Below, piece after piece: positions 34,016-45,800 of a stretch of DNA of 64,000 bases. This DNA is from Filosporella fistucella (lineage: Eukaryota; Ascomycota; Leotiomycetes; Helotiales): positions 186,001 to 250,000 of the forward strand of contig JAQJZZ010000015.1 in assembly GCA_030077755.1 (NCBI GenBank). The letters run 5' to 3'. The position numbers were made by a program, and so were the translations under genes. The notes below the pieces were generated by a model. That model had not been told where the DNA came from and did no database searches. It was given only the letters and a program-made list of their open reading frames with translations. Within the stretch, counting starts at the first letter, position 1, and each line of letters begins with the position of its first letter.

Positions 34016-35623
34016 ATGCCAAGCGCTCAACTACCTCCCCTTACAATCGCTATAATTGGCGGCGGTCCAGGCGGCCTCGGCGCAGCGATCGCCCTCTCAG
34101 CATTACCAAATACGAATATAACGATATATGAGCAAGCAAAAGAATTGAAAGAGATAGGAGCAGGGATTCAAATAGGCTTCAATTGTTGGAGAGTTCTTGA
34201 ATTGCTAGGTGCAGCGGAAGAAGTGAAAGGACATGTGAATGAGGATGTTGTGCATCGGTAATACCCACTTGGGACAGGAAGAAAGAGGTTTTAGAGACGT
34301 GTGAGAGTAGGCTGATTAAAATGCAGGAATGGGATTACAGGCGAGATCTTAAAGACGAGTTCCCCTTCTGAAGTTATTCTTCGATATCGACCTCAACGAG
34401 TCAGGAGAACGAGACTTCAATCTGCTTTGAAAGAGAGACTCCCAGCTGGAATACTGAAACTTAGCAAACGTCTTTCATCTCTCGAGAATTTGGCTGGAGG
34501 AGGAGTGAAACTCGGTTTCGAAGACGGCAGAGAAACAATAGCAGATCTTGTCGTAGGAGGTGATGGAATCCGCTCGGTTAGATTCTCGTTTAACACCCTT
34601 TCTCTTGTCTCGGCTGAATGGAGTGTTGTAGGTTGTGAGAGACCATGTATTCCCCGATCACAAGATCAGATTCACTGGTATGGCTTCCCTTTCACCTAAC
34701 TCACTCACTATCCTTAACATAATCAGGAACAACCATATTCCGAGTCCTCATCCCCGTTACCTCCATCTCCCACATCCCGCACCTCATGCCAGCCACTTCT
34801 TGGTGGCACGGTCCAGCTGGCCATTTCTACGGTTCTCTCGTAGATGATGAGGCAGAAACACCCATTGAAGAGCAAAAATTCGAGATTGCGGCTAGGAAAG
34901 TTATTGATCCGGCGACGGATCTGGGGAAGAAATTCAGTTGGGGTGTGCCTGCAACGAAGGAGAGAGTGGAGGCCTTTTTTACTGTAACTTCTCTACTTTG
35001 GAAAATCTCAAAGATGGGAAGCTAAAGGAAACGATAGGATTATCATCCGAGTATCCGAACAGCACTTGCGAAAATACCAGAAGGAGAATGGAAAGAATTC
35101 TCTGCTTTCGCGGGTCCGAGACTTGAGAAGTTGACGGCGTGGGATGGAAAGGTGGTATTGGTAGGAGATGCGAGTCATCCATTATCAGGTATCGACTCTC
35201 ACTTTTCAGAAACTCCGGCCCGTACTGATTTCTCGATAGGAGCATTCGGATCAGGCGCAGCTTTCGCATTAGAGGATGGCTGGATCCTCGCTCGAGCTAT
35301 CGAGTTGACTCGCCATACAGGACCGAATCTTGCAGCTGCACTGAAGATATTCGATTCTATACGATCTCCTTATTATCTCAGAATGTGTGTTTTCCTTCTA
35401 AATCTTCGACAATATACTGATATAGGATGGCAGGTATCAACATCTCGATAAGCAGAAAAATAAGATCGAAGCAAGCAAAGCTACGAATCCAGACCAAGAC
35501 TTTGAAAGTAGTTTGAAGGCACGAGTTAATGCATTTGGAGGCGAGGAACAGCTTAATTGGATATATGGAAATGATATTGAGGTGGTTTGGAATGATTTTT
35601 TGAAGCACGGTATCCCTTTGTGA
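34016..35623 (+). CDS. FAD-dependent monooxygenase, salicylate-hydroxylase-like
   Basis: Seven exons (34016-34257, 34327-34576, 34632-34677, 34727-34983, 35038-35188, 35240-35384, 35434-35623) give 426 residues, and all phases close. It shows the GxGxxG FAD site IIGGGPGGLGAA at about residues 12-23 and the DG motif VVGGDGIRS. VVLVGDASHP, the GD motif, contacts the flavin ribityl chain. GAFGSGAAFALEDGWILA follows. The family uses NAD(P)H and O2 to hydroxylate aromatic acids and other rings; the substrate here is unknown. It lies just upstream of a broken relative of the same family. No cluster partners (PKS, NRPS, P450) are adjacent. Confidence 0.88.
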
Positions 35624-36256
35624 GGAGATCGAAGTTGGCATAGCTGTTAACTTTCACTCTTTCTTTCGCACTTGCGAAAATAGATATCAATTATACAGGT
35701 TTATAGACATGAGTGATTAATTGTTTTGTGTCATAATTACTATCATGTGTGTAATCCGTTTCATTCTAGCAAAATCAGCCTCGATTAGGGTATTGCAGTG
35801 ATTTAGGGGCCCCTATATTCCCCTCTCCCATTACGCCCTGGAAAAGTAGGAGCCCACAAGTGCATGCAAGCTAAAATATGAAATGAATGCCGATCGCTTT
35901 ACAGTACTAGTGAAAACAATGAGCTTGCCATCTATGTCATCCGCCAATTCTCGATTTACGTTTTCTCGGTTTACATGCCTGGATCAATGAATTTACGTCA
36001 AACTGACGGGGACGGCGCGAAATGAGACAGATGAACGACATCAACTTATCCAGTAGGGCTGACCTGGCGCAGATCTTCCTCCTCATAGAGTTCACTTATG
36101 TCTACCCCTCCGCTCCCATATGTATTCTCAAAATCTAAAATCTCGCTGCTCTGTTAAAAAGGTTTGGTCTGAAATTTTTACATTCATTCATCCATCAATC
36201 TTATCTTCTCAAAGCCCAGTCGCATCCCACCCCAATTCTCTCTTCTATCCCAAACA
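35624..36256. other. Intergenic region
   Basis: Lies between the intact and broken FAD monooxygenase genes, with a CT-rich tract just before 36257. Nothing else was seen. Confidence 0.5.
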
Positions 36257-37205
36257 ATGCCCCTCAAAATAGCCATCTCAGGTCTAACCCTCGCTCGCGG
36301 CCTCTCCCATAATCCAAACCTCCAAATCACAGTCTACGAATCCGCCGCCCGATATCTAGACATTGGCGGCGGGCTCGCCTTCCACGGTAACGCCATTCGA
36401 GCTCTTGGGCTCATCGACCCCGCGCTACGAGAGGAGTATTTCAAGCGCGCGACGCGGATGAGTGAAAGAGATGTGGAGATGAGCACTAGAGTCTTGGTGG
36501 GGGATAGGGTGGATGAGAAGGGAGAAGAGATTCTGTTAGCGGAGTTGGGGAGGGCGAAGGGGACAAAAACGATTGCGAGGAGTGACTTGTTGGAGGAATT
36601 GGTGAGTTTGGTTCCGGAGGGGAAGGTGAGGTTCGGGAGGAGAATTGTAGGCGTTGAGGAGTGTAAACGAGAGGATGGGAGGGAGGAGATAAAATTGAGA
36701 TTTCAGGATGGGACGGTGGAGGTGGTGGATGTGCTTATTGGGTGTGATGGGGTGCATAGCGTGATTGGGAAATATCTACTTGGAGAGCATCATCCCGCTG
36801 TGGGATTGAAGAATCATGATGGCTGGAAACGGGTTCGAAGGAGTGTCGCAGCTGAGGAGGTGAATGTCTTGAACGAGCGACTTCTCACTTATGTGCCTAT
36901 CCTTTGCGGAAACGGCGCATATATGAACTGTATACCGACGCATTTCGGGAAAATCCTACACGTATGCGTGGTACAGATCTCCAAGAAATCAATCTCATCT
37001 CCTGGAAACGATCAAGGTGAAGCGAAGGAGCACCTCTCAGGAGATGGATTTAAGCACTGGATCAAAGACGCTCGAGATAGCGCGACACTTGGGCTTAGAG
37101 ATCCAGTAGTGATTGGAAACTAGCAGATCACGATCCAGCTCCTTTCTAAGAATATCTGCATTGTAGGCGATGCAGCACATGCTACTATGCCATTTTGTTA
37201 CGGTC
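36257..37205 (+). pseudogene. FAD monooxygenase, 5' part of a broken gene
   Basis: The reading begins MPLKIAISGLTLARGLSHN. Relatives have a GxGxxG loop between ISG and LTLARGL, so the dinucleotide-binding turn looks deleted in frame. The DG motif (IGCDGVHSV) and LLTYVPILCGNGAYMNC are present. After 288 codons a TAG follows VIGN. A second frame then reads ADHDPAP, and the first frame resumes with NICIVGDAAHATMPF, so at least two small lesions occur here. The reading loses homology directly after MPF, near 37205. The missing carboxyl end is at 41467, beyond an insertion. Confidence 0.8.
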
Positions 37206-37321
37206 GTGAACACGGCTGTGGCCTGAGGCTCGGCAGCCTGGCTGGGCGGCACAGAGAACCACAGTTAGATAATCACGAGACCAAGCATCACGTGATGGAA
37301 TCGAGGGAATCGAGCGAATCT

Positions 37322-37344
37322 ATTAAATCGAGTCTCGATTTAAT
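37322..37344. repeat. Inverted repeat with 11-bp arms
   Basis: ATTAAATCGAG at 37322-37332, one base, then CTCGATTTAAT at 37334-37344: a perfect interrupted palindrome near the left end of the insertion. Another perfect palindrome, CATCACGTGATG, sits at 37286-37297. Possible element termini or recombination footprints. Confidence 0.5.
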
Positions 37345-37814
37345 CGATTTAGTCGATTCATAGGATCTATGACGTCGGTCTATTCCGGTCAACTAAGCCT
37401 AAAGGGCACTAATTTATTCCATATTTACTCTATACTACTAAGTAGTACAACGTTGTGGATTCAAGAAATACCGTCGCACGCGCCCAATCGCCTCGCTTCG
37501 TGGTGCATTTACGGCCTGAGAATTTAGGGTCCAAGCTTGCTTACAACTGCAGGAAGACACCTGGGATAACATAGCAGAAAACGTCTCTAGTGAGCGAATG
37601 AGACAGTTTCACAGAGATGCCCCCAGCTTAAGACAAGATCGCAGAGTATTTGGATTAGTAAGCGAGAGTGTGCTGAAAGTTCAATAGGGTCTGGCAAGTT
37701 CCTTTTCCCTCTCTGCAGATTACCGCACGAAGATTGGCGCCAGAACTCGTCGTCTCTATAGGGGGTAATACGTTATATCTATTAATTAGAGAGCAGGGTT
37801 AAGTTTCCTGACCT

Positions 37815-37832
37815 GGTGATTGGTCAGACCAC
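37815..37832 (+). repeat. 18-bp repeat GGTGATTGGTCAGACCAC, copy 2
   Basis: Identical to 2428-2445. In this copy CTGACC, eight bases upstream, can also pair with GGTCAG inside the repeat. It lies within the insertion, left of its cargo gene. Confidence 0.55.
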
Positions 37833-37899
37833 CTGGCACTTTCGACTTTCCATAGGGCTATTTAGCATTTAATATGTCCTGTAGATATAGAGTACTCTG

Positions 37900-38594
37900 T
37901 AGTACTGGACTTAGTACGTAGCAACTGCCTCTACTCCGTACGAAAATGCATATCCGGGCGCGCGGGGCCAGGTCGGCTGCGGATGCAAGGCGCTAACCCC
38001 AGATCCACGGGTTTCTCGTCTCTTGGCAGGAGTCCATGCGATTGCCGCTCGACTGCAATGGCCAACGGCGCCTCCTCCGTGACTCGCACTATCCACCAAC
38101 TGTTGTCTTCGTTCCTAATCTGTAGTTGCCACCATTTTCCACCGTTCGCCACCGTTTACGGAGCAGAATCGAGTCCCAGTTGTATGGATACACGATAAGC
38201 CAATAACTTGCGTCACGGACTAGTCAAGTAACATTGAGAGTAAAACACAAAGACGCCGATCCGAATAGTAGGTCCAATCAAAACCCTCATCCCGTCTTAC
38301 TTGATCCGATAGCTGCCAAAGATAAACCTCATAGTGAATCCAGAACTATTGATTTCCGATGAGGCTTTAATCGAAGAGGTAAAATTTACACTTCTACAAG
38401 ATTTGGGACAATCCGTAGGTGCAAACCTTCATCCCGCCGGTGCATCTCAACTTTATGAGTCCGTCGTCATTTTGACTTAGAAATAACCTGCCAGGAAGTA
38501 TAACTAGCCAACTACACCCTGGGTCGAAAACACAACAGCAACATCATACAAAATCAACCCCCAAGAAAGTAACTGCCCTCAGAGCTCTACCAAG
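37900..38594. other. Non-coding left part of the insertion
   Basis: A GC-richer block at about 37940-38170 stands out from the AT-rich rest of the insert. It carries overlapping short ORFs in three frames and no recognisable product. The upstream region of the secreted-protein gene follows. Confidence 0.35.
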
Positions 38595-40896
38595 ATGGTC
38601 CAGTATTACATTTCCATCGCCATAGGACTTTTCCTACAATCTACAATCGTAGCTGCAATTCGTCCAGCACAGGCATGCTTCAACTTAGGCTATGGACCGC
38701 ATGGAACCTGTAATAGCGATCCCATGAGTAGCGAGTTCTTGGAGACCTTTCTCCTGCAAGACCGTCTCTTCTCAAACTGCTCCAGTGGTGGAATTTTCAA
38801 CGCTATTGCTAAGTTTGTGGACTTGAACGGAGTTACGTCAACAGTATCAGCCATAAGTACCGTATCGATATCAAACTCGTATTCTGGCCCTCTTTTATTC
38901 AGATATAACGTCCCCTTAAGCACTATTGGAACTATTGAACCTGTTCAAATTACCATTACTGCAACAAACGCAAATCCTGTCGGAACTCTCTCAAGTATAA
39001 TCAGCTACACACAACTACATTCGCCCACTATTGTCTTTGACTCCGCAATTAGCAATGTCACTAGAACTTATGCAGTAACAACTGGTAAGTTCAAACTCTG
39101 CAAAATTGGTATCAAAGTAACTCGATCCCCCTATAGTATCGACATTCACATTTACGGCCACTGCTACTACAACTGTGACGCCGCTTTCGCGCACAACGGT
39201 GACGAAGACAGGGTATACTACAACGCTAGCCCCGCGACCGACCACCACTGTAACATACACATTGACACCATCGGTTCGGACAATTGTTAATGTAACCATC
39301 GTACCTACGCGAACGACTCTCACGTGTGTTGCTGCATTGAAACCAAGTATATCAAAGCGACAGGCGGCAGTGACTGCATTTGCAGTGCCTTACTGCTCAG
39401 CTCCAACGACAACTACAGTAATCTCAACGACTACCAGTGTGTTCAACGCTACATCTTTATACACAAAAACATCTTTGACAACTATCACTTCATTTTTCAG
39501 TGAGCTGGCGTCTTCACCAACTGTTTTCGTCCGTCCCACTTCCACCTCAACATTGACACCAAGGATGAAGACACTTAGAGTGGCTACTATCATCGACCGG
39601 CCCACGATATATATCACCTCAACTATTACATCAACATCTACAATTTATGCCCGTGGAGCTAAATCTAGCATTTGCGGGCAACGTACGCCATCTATAGACT
39701 TTTCTGGAACAAGCTTCAGAATTTCCAACACACTGTCATCATCTACTTCATCTTCCAACACCCTGTCATCATATACTTCAATTTCCACATCCTCAAGAGA
39801 CCTCGTCGCACAGGCGGCCTCGGTCATTTCAGGGAACAATCTGCAGCCATTCTGCTCAACCTTCCTAGGTTACGAGGCATCTACAAGTACGATTAAAACG
39901 ACATCGACACGAACCTATTCATCTACTAGTACGATTTTCAGTGGCACTTCCATCGTTGCTATCGACTCGACCCAGACACAGACTACCATAGTTCCATCAA
40001 CTACAATAACTATAACTGCAACTCCAGTAGTAAAAACAGTTAGTGTAACTTCTACAGCGCTCATAGCTGTCACACACACATATGCAGCCAAGAAAAAACG
40101 TAGTGACTTTACTGCCGCAGCCCACAACCACCACGACCATAATCGTCGATCAGCTCAGAGTATCCCAAGCCCATTGACAGACTACCCAACATCTATTCTA
40201 AGCTCTGCATGTAGCTTGAAGGTTACCCCCGCATCGAGTGTCGAAAATGTAACCTCAACGGTATTTGTTACTACCACAACCGCGATACTCACTACGAATT
40301 TGCAAGCGACTGCAACCTCCGTCCGTACTATCATAACTACTACCACGGTTTTAAGCGGCGGTTTGACAACCAATCTTTCTCCGCTGACAACGACGTCTAC
40401 TCTTTCTTTCACTGCCACATCAACAACTACTATTAGCATTGCGTCTAGTGCGCCTACTGGCAGTGTAACATACCTCCAGTTTAGTCCATCTATCAATGGC
40501 GGTGCATCTTTCGCTTTATCTGACCCAGCAACACACATGACTGATAACTATTATTCTCTAAATTCCAGAGAGGTATTTATTGTGACTGCGGCTGGCGCAC
40601 TCTACAGTGTGTCACATAATGCGTACTATCTCACTTCTACAACGGATTCAAAGCTTTACTGGAGTAACTCCGAAGCACAAGCTACAAAGGTGTTTTATAC
40701 ACAAGCAGTTGCTGCAAGCTCTTCGAGGCAGCTCTTTATGCGCAATGGGCCAACTAGCGTCTACTCATTTTGTCTTATGACAGCAGCCAGTGGGGACGGC
40801 AATAGTGCGACTGGGCTGCATGTTTACTACTTTCCTTCTGCTGCGCAATTTCCTAGCAGTTGTCAAAATGTATCCCTCTTGATGGTTCCTGTATAA
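38595..40896 (+). CDS. Secreted Thr/Ser-rich protein with dibasic processing sites
   Basis: Two exons (38595-39084, 39137-40896) with a 52-bp intron give 749 residues. A signal peptide (YYISIAIGLFLQSTIVAA) is followed by a Cys-bearing head (ACFNLGYGPHGTC) and a DUF-like domain. Long Thr-rich segments follow (VTKTGYTTTLAPRPTTTVTY, TTTTVISTTTSVF). Dibasic sites (ISKR-Q, KKKR-S, NRR-S) near residues 236, 482 and 500 suit Kex2-type cleavage. A folded carboxyl domain ends VSLLMVPV. It has no GPI signal or membrane span. It resembles repetitive adhesin-like wall proteins of filamentous fungi. It is intact, although it sits inside the insertion that breaks the monooxygenase gene. Confidence 0.8.
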
Positions 40897-41466
40897 TCGC
40901 CAGCCCCTCCCCCGTTTTTCATGCCTCCTTTTAGGAGTACGTACTTTTAGAATGTCTTATATTGTTAAGGATATCATATCACTAAGCAATACTTATTTAG
41001 TAATAGAACTCGAATTGTAAAAACCTATCTAAATAATATAAGCATACCTTTGAAAAAAAAAATTTAAAGATATACCAATAAAAATAATATTATCTTTGCT
41101 AAAATTAATAAAATCTGCTTATAAATTAATATTATTCTTCTTTTCCTCTTATATATTAATTATAAAGCTACTTATAAATCCTTTTTAAGTTTTAAAACTC
41201 TAGCCTATTAATATATCTTTTACAATTACTTTTTATATTAAAATTTCTTGATTATATCCTTATATATTATATTATAATAATAATAAATAAGAATAGGATA
41301 AGAATTCCGTACCTAAAATATTATATAATAACTGTTATAATATAAAAGAAATAAAAAATGCTAAGGCTAATGCCCTTAATTAAAAACCGGAATACTTTAA
41401 GAATAAAATATATATTTTTTATTTAATATTTTTCTAAAAAAAGGATAATCTCTAATATATAATAAA
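40897..41466. repeat. AT-rich tract at the right end of the insertion
   Basis: From about 40980 to 41465 the sequence is extremely A+T-rich, with TpA-rich runs and no ORF, then changes abruptly to normal composition at the monooxygenase remnant. This is the texture of RIP-mutated repeats. CpA/TpA counts were not computed. Confidence 0.6.
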
Positions 41467-41802
41467 ATGGAATTAATAGCGCAATCAATCGAAGACGCTG
41501 CGCTTCTGACAGCTTTGTTTACCCATGTGACCAAGATTGAGCATGTAGAGATAGCGCTGAGAATCTATGATGAGTTTCGCAGACCTAGAACGCAGAAGGT
41601 AGTCGAGTTGAGCAGAAAGTTTGGGAGGATGTTTACATTTGTGGAGCCAGGTGTAGGGGATGATATTGATAAGATGAGGGGAATTATGGGAGAGGGTGCG
41701 AGGTTTACTAATGATGTTGATTTGGAGGGGATGAATAGGGAGGCTGTAGAGAGGTTTTGGAGAGGGCGAGGTAGAATGATTGTGGTTTCCTGTTCTAGAT
41801 AG
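41467..41802 (+). pseudogene. FAD monooxygenase, 3' part of a broken gene
   Basis: The reading AQSIEDAALLTALFTHVTK, then EIALRIYDEFRRPRTQKVVELSRKFG, is the carboxyl helix region of salicylate-hydroxylase-like monooxygenases. It follows the GDAAH...GAGA.QAIEDA motif whose first half ends at 37205. The first codons (ATG GAA TTA ATA) derive from the AT-rich flank and do not match the family. It cannot form a working protein alone. Same strand and correct order relative to the 5' part. Confidence 0.8.
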
Positions 41803-42028
41803 TAGTATTTGGAAGAAGAGTGACGGGGAAATACAGAGCTTTGAAGTTTCAATATGTTTGTGTTGGATGATGATTTAGATTCAAGCGCAATACCATGATA
41901 AAGATATCATAAAAAAGCATCGCTATTCACTCCCTCCCCATAGTCGTAACTCCATGTCGCTGTTTAAGTATCTCCTCTCCACTCCCATTCTCTACCCTTC
42001 CCTGTTTCCATCCCAAACTATCTCACAA

Positions 42029-42890
42029 CTACCTCGCACCCATCCCCAACAACCAAGCAACATTAACCACACTCGCCAGCGTAACGACATGCGCAATCGT
42101 CCTCGGGAGATCGATATCCAATAGATAACACGGAAAATATATGAATGTTTTGACTAGCGCGTGGAGAGCGAGGAGGTTGATGATTTGTTGATTCGTGGGA
42201 GCGAGGGATTGGGAGAGAGCGGCTGAGAGGGCGAAGGACTGGATGCGTTAGTCGGACTTGTGTGGGTTTGGAGAGGGAGTATGGGGAAGGAAGGGATATA
42301 CTTACAGGGAATATTTCCATGGAGTTGTAGTGAGCTGAACGCAAGCGGAGGGGAAGACCTGTTAAGGATGCGATGTGTGCGCGGGGATCTAGATTGATGT
42401 TAGCTTTGTGAACGAACTTCTTGCATTTAGCAGGTCAGTGCCAGTGAAATTATCTCTTCTCCCGACAAAACGTCAAATATCGTACCATATGTCCACGATT
42501 GAAAAGGATGCCGATTTTGCAAAGAGAGAGAGAAAAAAAGGCAAGAAAACACACTCTTATTATCCAACCCCTCCCTCCTACTCGCTGCTTGACCAGCGAC
42601 ACTCCCTGCCCCCGTAGCTGCAAAAGTCCAAAACATGTAAAAAGCCGAGATAATGGGAATAATCCTATCCTTAGGAATTGAAGCACTGTTCGGCAGAAAA
42701 TCAAGTAAGAATTCGAGAATGTGTTGGATGACGCCGCCTGGAGCTGCGAGTTTGCTTGTGATGGGTACGACGGATAGGATGACCGGCGTCATGCCTATCC
42801 AGAGGAAGCCTTGGGGATTGTGGCTAAAGTGTGTGAGTGTGGGTGCGAGAGAGGGGGAGGGGGGAATTACATGCCGTCTGGGGGGAACAT
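42029..42890 (-). CDS. MAPEG-family membrane protein (microsomal GST-like)
   Basis: Four exons (42890-42871, 42823-42555, 42388-42306, 42238-42029) give 193 residues with all phases closed. The start is MFPPDGIHNPQGFLWIGM. There are several hydrophobic spans: IISAFYMFWTFAATGAG, NLLALHALVKTFIYFPCYLL and TIAHVVTLASVVNVAWLL. NPRAHIASLTGLPLRLRSAHYNSMEIFP is the MAPEG signature (R...AH.N..E.FP) that binds glutathione in microsomal GSTs and FLAP-type proteins. It is probably an ER membrane protein; the activity is inferred only. The 166-bp second intron has a weak AGTGTG donor and is the least certain border. Confidence 0.78.
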
Positions 42891-45800
42891 TTTGTTGGAG
42901 GGTTGCGAAGATGTCGAGGTTTCTTGCGATTTAGAGATATCGCGATGAGATGGAGAGTGTACTCAGGGCTGGGACGCGAGAAAGTGAGACCCAAGAGTCG
43001 TTTCTGTAATATGGAAACAAAAGAATTGTTGTCAAAGTTGTGTCTTATGAGCTGAGGGAGGGATATGTTCACTGAGATCGCCGCCAGCACTTTGGTGAAT
43101 TCCTCGTTAAGACTGGAATGTAATGGTTTGCCTTTGGCTGCAGCGTGACAAACGTTGGAATTCACAAGCTAGTATAGCAAATATTTCAGCTAGTTTGAGG
43201 ATTACAGTAAAATTTGGGAGAAAATCGAAAAGGTGATATAAGCATATGTGTGTGATGCTCAGCATGGTCGATGCATCCAGCCAACCTTTGCGGTACTGAA
43301 TAAATTTGTCTCATGAAGACAAACTACTTAGCAGGCGATATAGTGAATTGCCAAAGCTTGCTGCCGTACTTTGTAAACATATTCAGTAACGAACGATATC
43401 GTGAAATTCGGATCCTCCATAGTGAGGCAAGCGTATTCAATTTGAGAAGTACTATCCATGGAAACGATAAATAGCTCAATTTTTTTTTAAGTTATTCGCC
43501 ACCAAGCATAGCTCCACAGAACCTCCTTATCAAGTGTTTGCTTGCAAGCATATGCTAATGGAATTGGGGTGCTTGAAATAAAGCTAACATGCATAGGAGC
43601 TGACTTCCGAATCGACTTCGTCCTAATGGACTATACTTCTGGTGTACCATATTCTCATGGACTCACAGTCTTGTATAGACAATCTATTGTCAACTCAAAT
43701 CTCCGCCGCATTGAGCACCCTTCGTCAATCGTCTATCATCGTCATGTAGGATTGCCATATAGGATTGTCGTGGCATTATAGGGACTGTCGTCCATGAATT
43801 TGACTGTTGTCGCCTGAGGATTTGTCGTCGCAATCCGACGAATTCTTGAACTATCGACACGACTCTGAACTGTGACGGTAATTGTAGAAAACGATTGAGT
43901 GGCCTCAAATAACAATTTATGTTCCTGGTAAAGCATTCTTTTACACATTGGACATCTCAGCTAGAAGCAGATTCAACACTTGTGTGCAGCTTCATAACTA
44001 GACACAACATGTTAAGCTAGAACGTGCCAGAATTGGGTTTGGTAGAGAAATCTGAGAATCAATGGAAAGATTTTAAATGGTGGCAGAGAACTTGAAAACA
44101 GGAAGATGAATCAGTTTAATACTGATTGGGAAAGCGTGTCCGTGAAGGAACATTATGAACAAATCAGAAGCAAAATCCATGCGAAGATGATGTGCAAAAG
44201 TAATAAATTAAGAAGCGATATCGAGATGGAATGAGATACAATCCACTGAAAGATCCAACGAACGCTGAAGATGCCGATTCCAAAGTGAAAACCCATCCCC
44301 ACGTGACACACTTTCTTCTTCCAGCCTGGAATGTTCCCCTTCTCAGCCACTGGCTTCACACAGAAGAAAAGTGCCCGAACCACACCACAAAATCAGCCAT
44401 ACTCAGAATCCAATATTTATGCACCAAATTCCCAAAAAGCAGACGGGAAATATCGAGGCCAACCTCAGCTCTCAGACCACCCCCACAGATGTCTCTCGGA
44501 CCTTTTAACAAAAAGGTTTGTAAGGCTTCAGAGGGAGATCGACCACTAGAAAGGTGAGCTAGGAAAATACCTACGCAGGTATGTGCCCATCACAAGTGGA
44601 GTGCAGCATGGCTTTTGTGCACGCACACAAGCTTATGCTTCGACTTATGCAGCGCAAAGTCAAACGTGCACAAAAGGGGTTTCTGCCTGCCTTTGGGTGT
44701 GGAACATGCATCCCTCACGTGCTCTCATCAGCCACGTGCCACGGAGATGAGCGGGTAAATTGAGGTCTCGAAGATCCTCAGTGTAATTTTATATTTGGCT
44801 GGTCAACGTCATGGCATGAAACATATATTTCATTATAAGGGAGATGGTGATTGGGTGCTGGGAAGAGAGGAAATGAAGATACCGATAGATCGACGGGGAG
44901 AGGGGGAATATGAGGCTGTGTTGAGTTGATGGTAGCGTGGCATGGCTGTCATCCGTTGAAGATCGTGGTGTGTGTGGTCGGGTGTATTAGATTTATCCTA
45001 TGCGGTACTCGGTGCAGTACTAGCTTTGCGATATCAAATCAAGTCTGAAGTTGAGATCGAGGATGGTCACACAAAAGGTCACGGAAACATCAACGTTGAT
45101 GTGGTCGTGCATCTGGTCGCACGGTTCAGGGGTTTATCGGTTGTTGTTGTACCTGTATGAGAAGATGGGATGAGGACGAGATGGATGGGACAGGATGACA
45201 GAAACGAAGTGGTGATAGGATCAGAAACAGAAACACAGACAAATATGTAGACTCAGACACTATCAACTTGATGCAGATGCAGATGCAGATACAGATGCAA
45301 ACTCTCCTTCCCCTTATCACAACCTTCTTCTGGTGCTTCTATCACATTGCATCACACCTCACCCACCCAACTCATGTAGACTGATAATAATATCACGTCG
45401 TCCCGGGGATCCGTTGGCTGTCAAATACGTGGAGGGCTGGTTGTGGTAACATTGCAGGTGCTTGTAACTCTGAAAATAGCCAACAAGCGTCTACTAGTAC
45501 CAGTATCTTCCGTATTATTTTCCCCAGCGAACGGGTTGAGAGCAGGGCCGAGTGAACACCAGGTCATAATTTCGTTTCCACAGCAAACCCAAACTTGATT
45601 GGTGGGACTAAATTGACGAGAGATTTTGTTCCTGGCGCTAGACCATTCAAGTCTAAGCTTGTCTCTCTAATTCCTCGCTTCAGGGATTATCGACTAGGTC
45701 CCCGGTACCTGCGTCCTTGGCCTCTTCTTTGCAGCCAGACGATCTTCACTCTCTTCCCTTTCTCTCTCTCTCTTCCGCTCACCTTCACCCTTCACCTGCA

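Larger units (their letters stand above)
37206..41466. mobile_element. About 4.26-kb insertion splitting the FAD monooxygenase
   Basis: The monooxygenase stops matching after GDAAHATMPF at about 37205 and resumes with AQSIEDAALL at about 41479. The intervening block holds palindromes (37286-37297, 37322-37344), the 18-bp repeat copy at 37815, an intact Thr-rich secreted-protein gene and an AT-rich right end. I could not define terminal repeats or a target duplication, so calling it a mobile element is an inference from position. It may also be several nested insertions. A decayed ORF at 37541-37687 (DTWDNIAENVSSERMRQF) is faintly reminiscent of a Tc1-type transposase tail. Confidence 0.55.

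Noticed and set aside
37911..38198. Overlapping ORFs in the GC-richer block of the insertion
   Set aside because: Open in three frames at once because of base composition; no recognisable product.
39390..40538. Val-rich ORFs on the minus strand under the Thr-rich gene
   Set aside because: Antisense shadows of Thr codons (ACN read as NGT).
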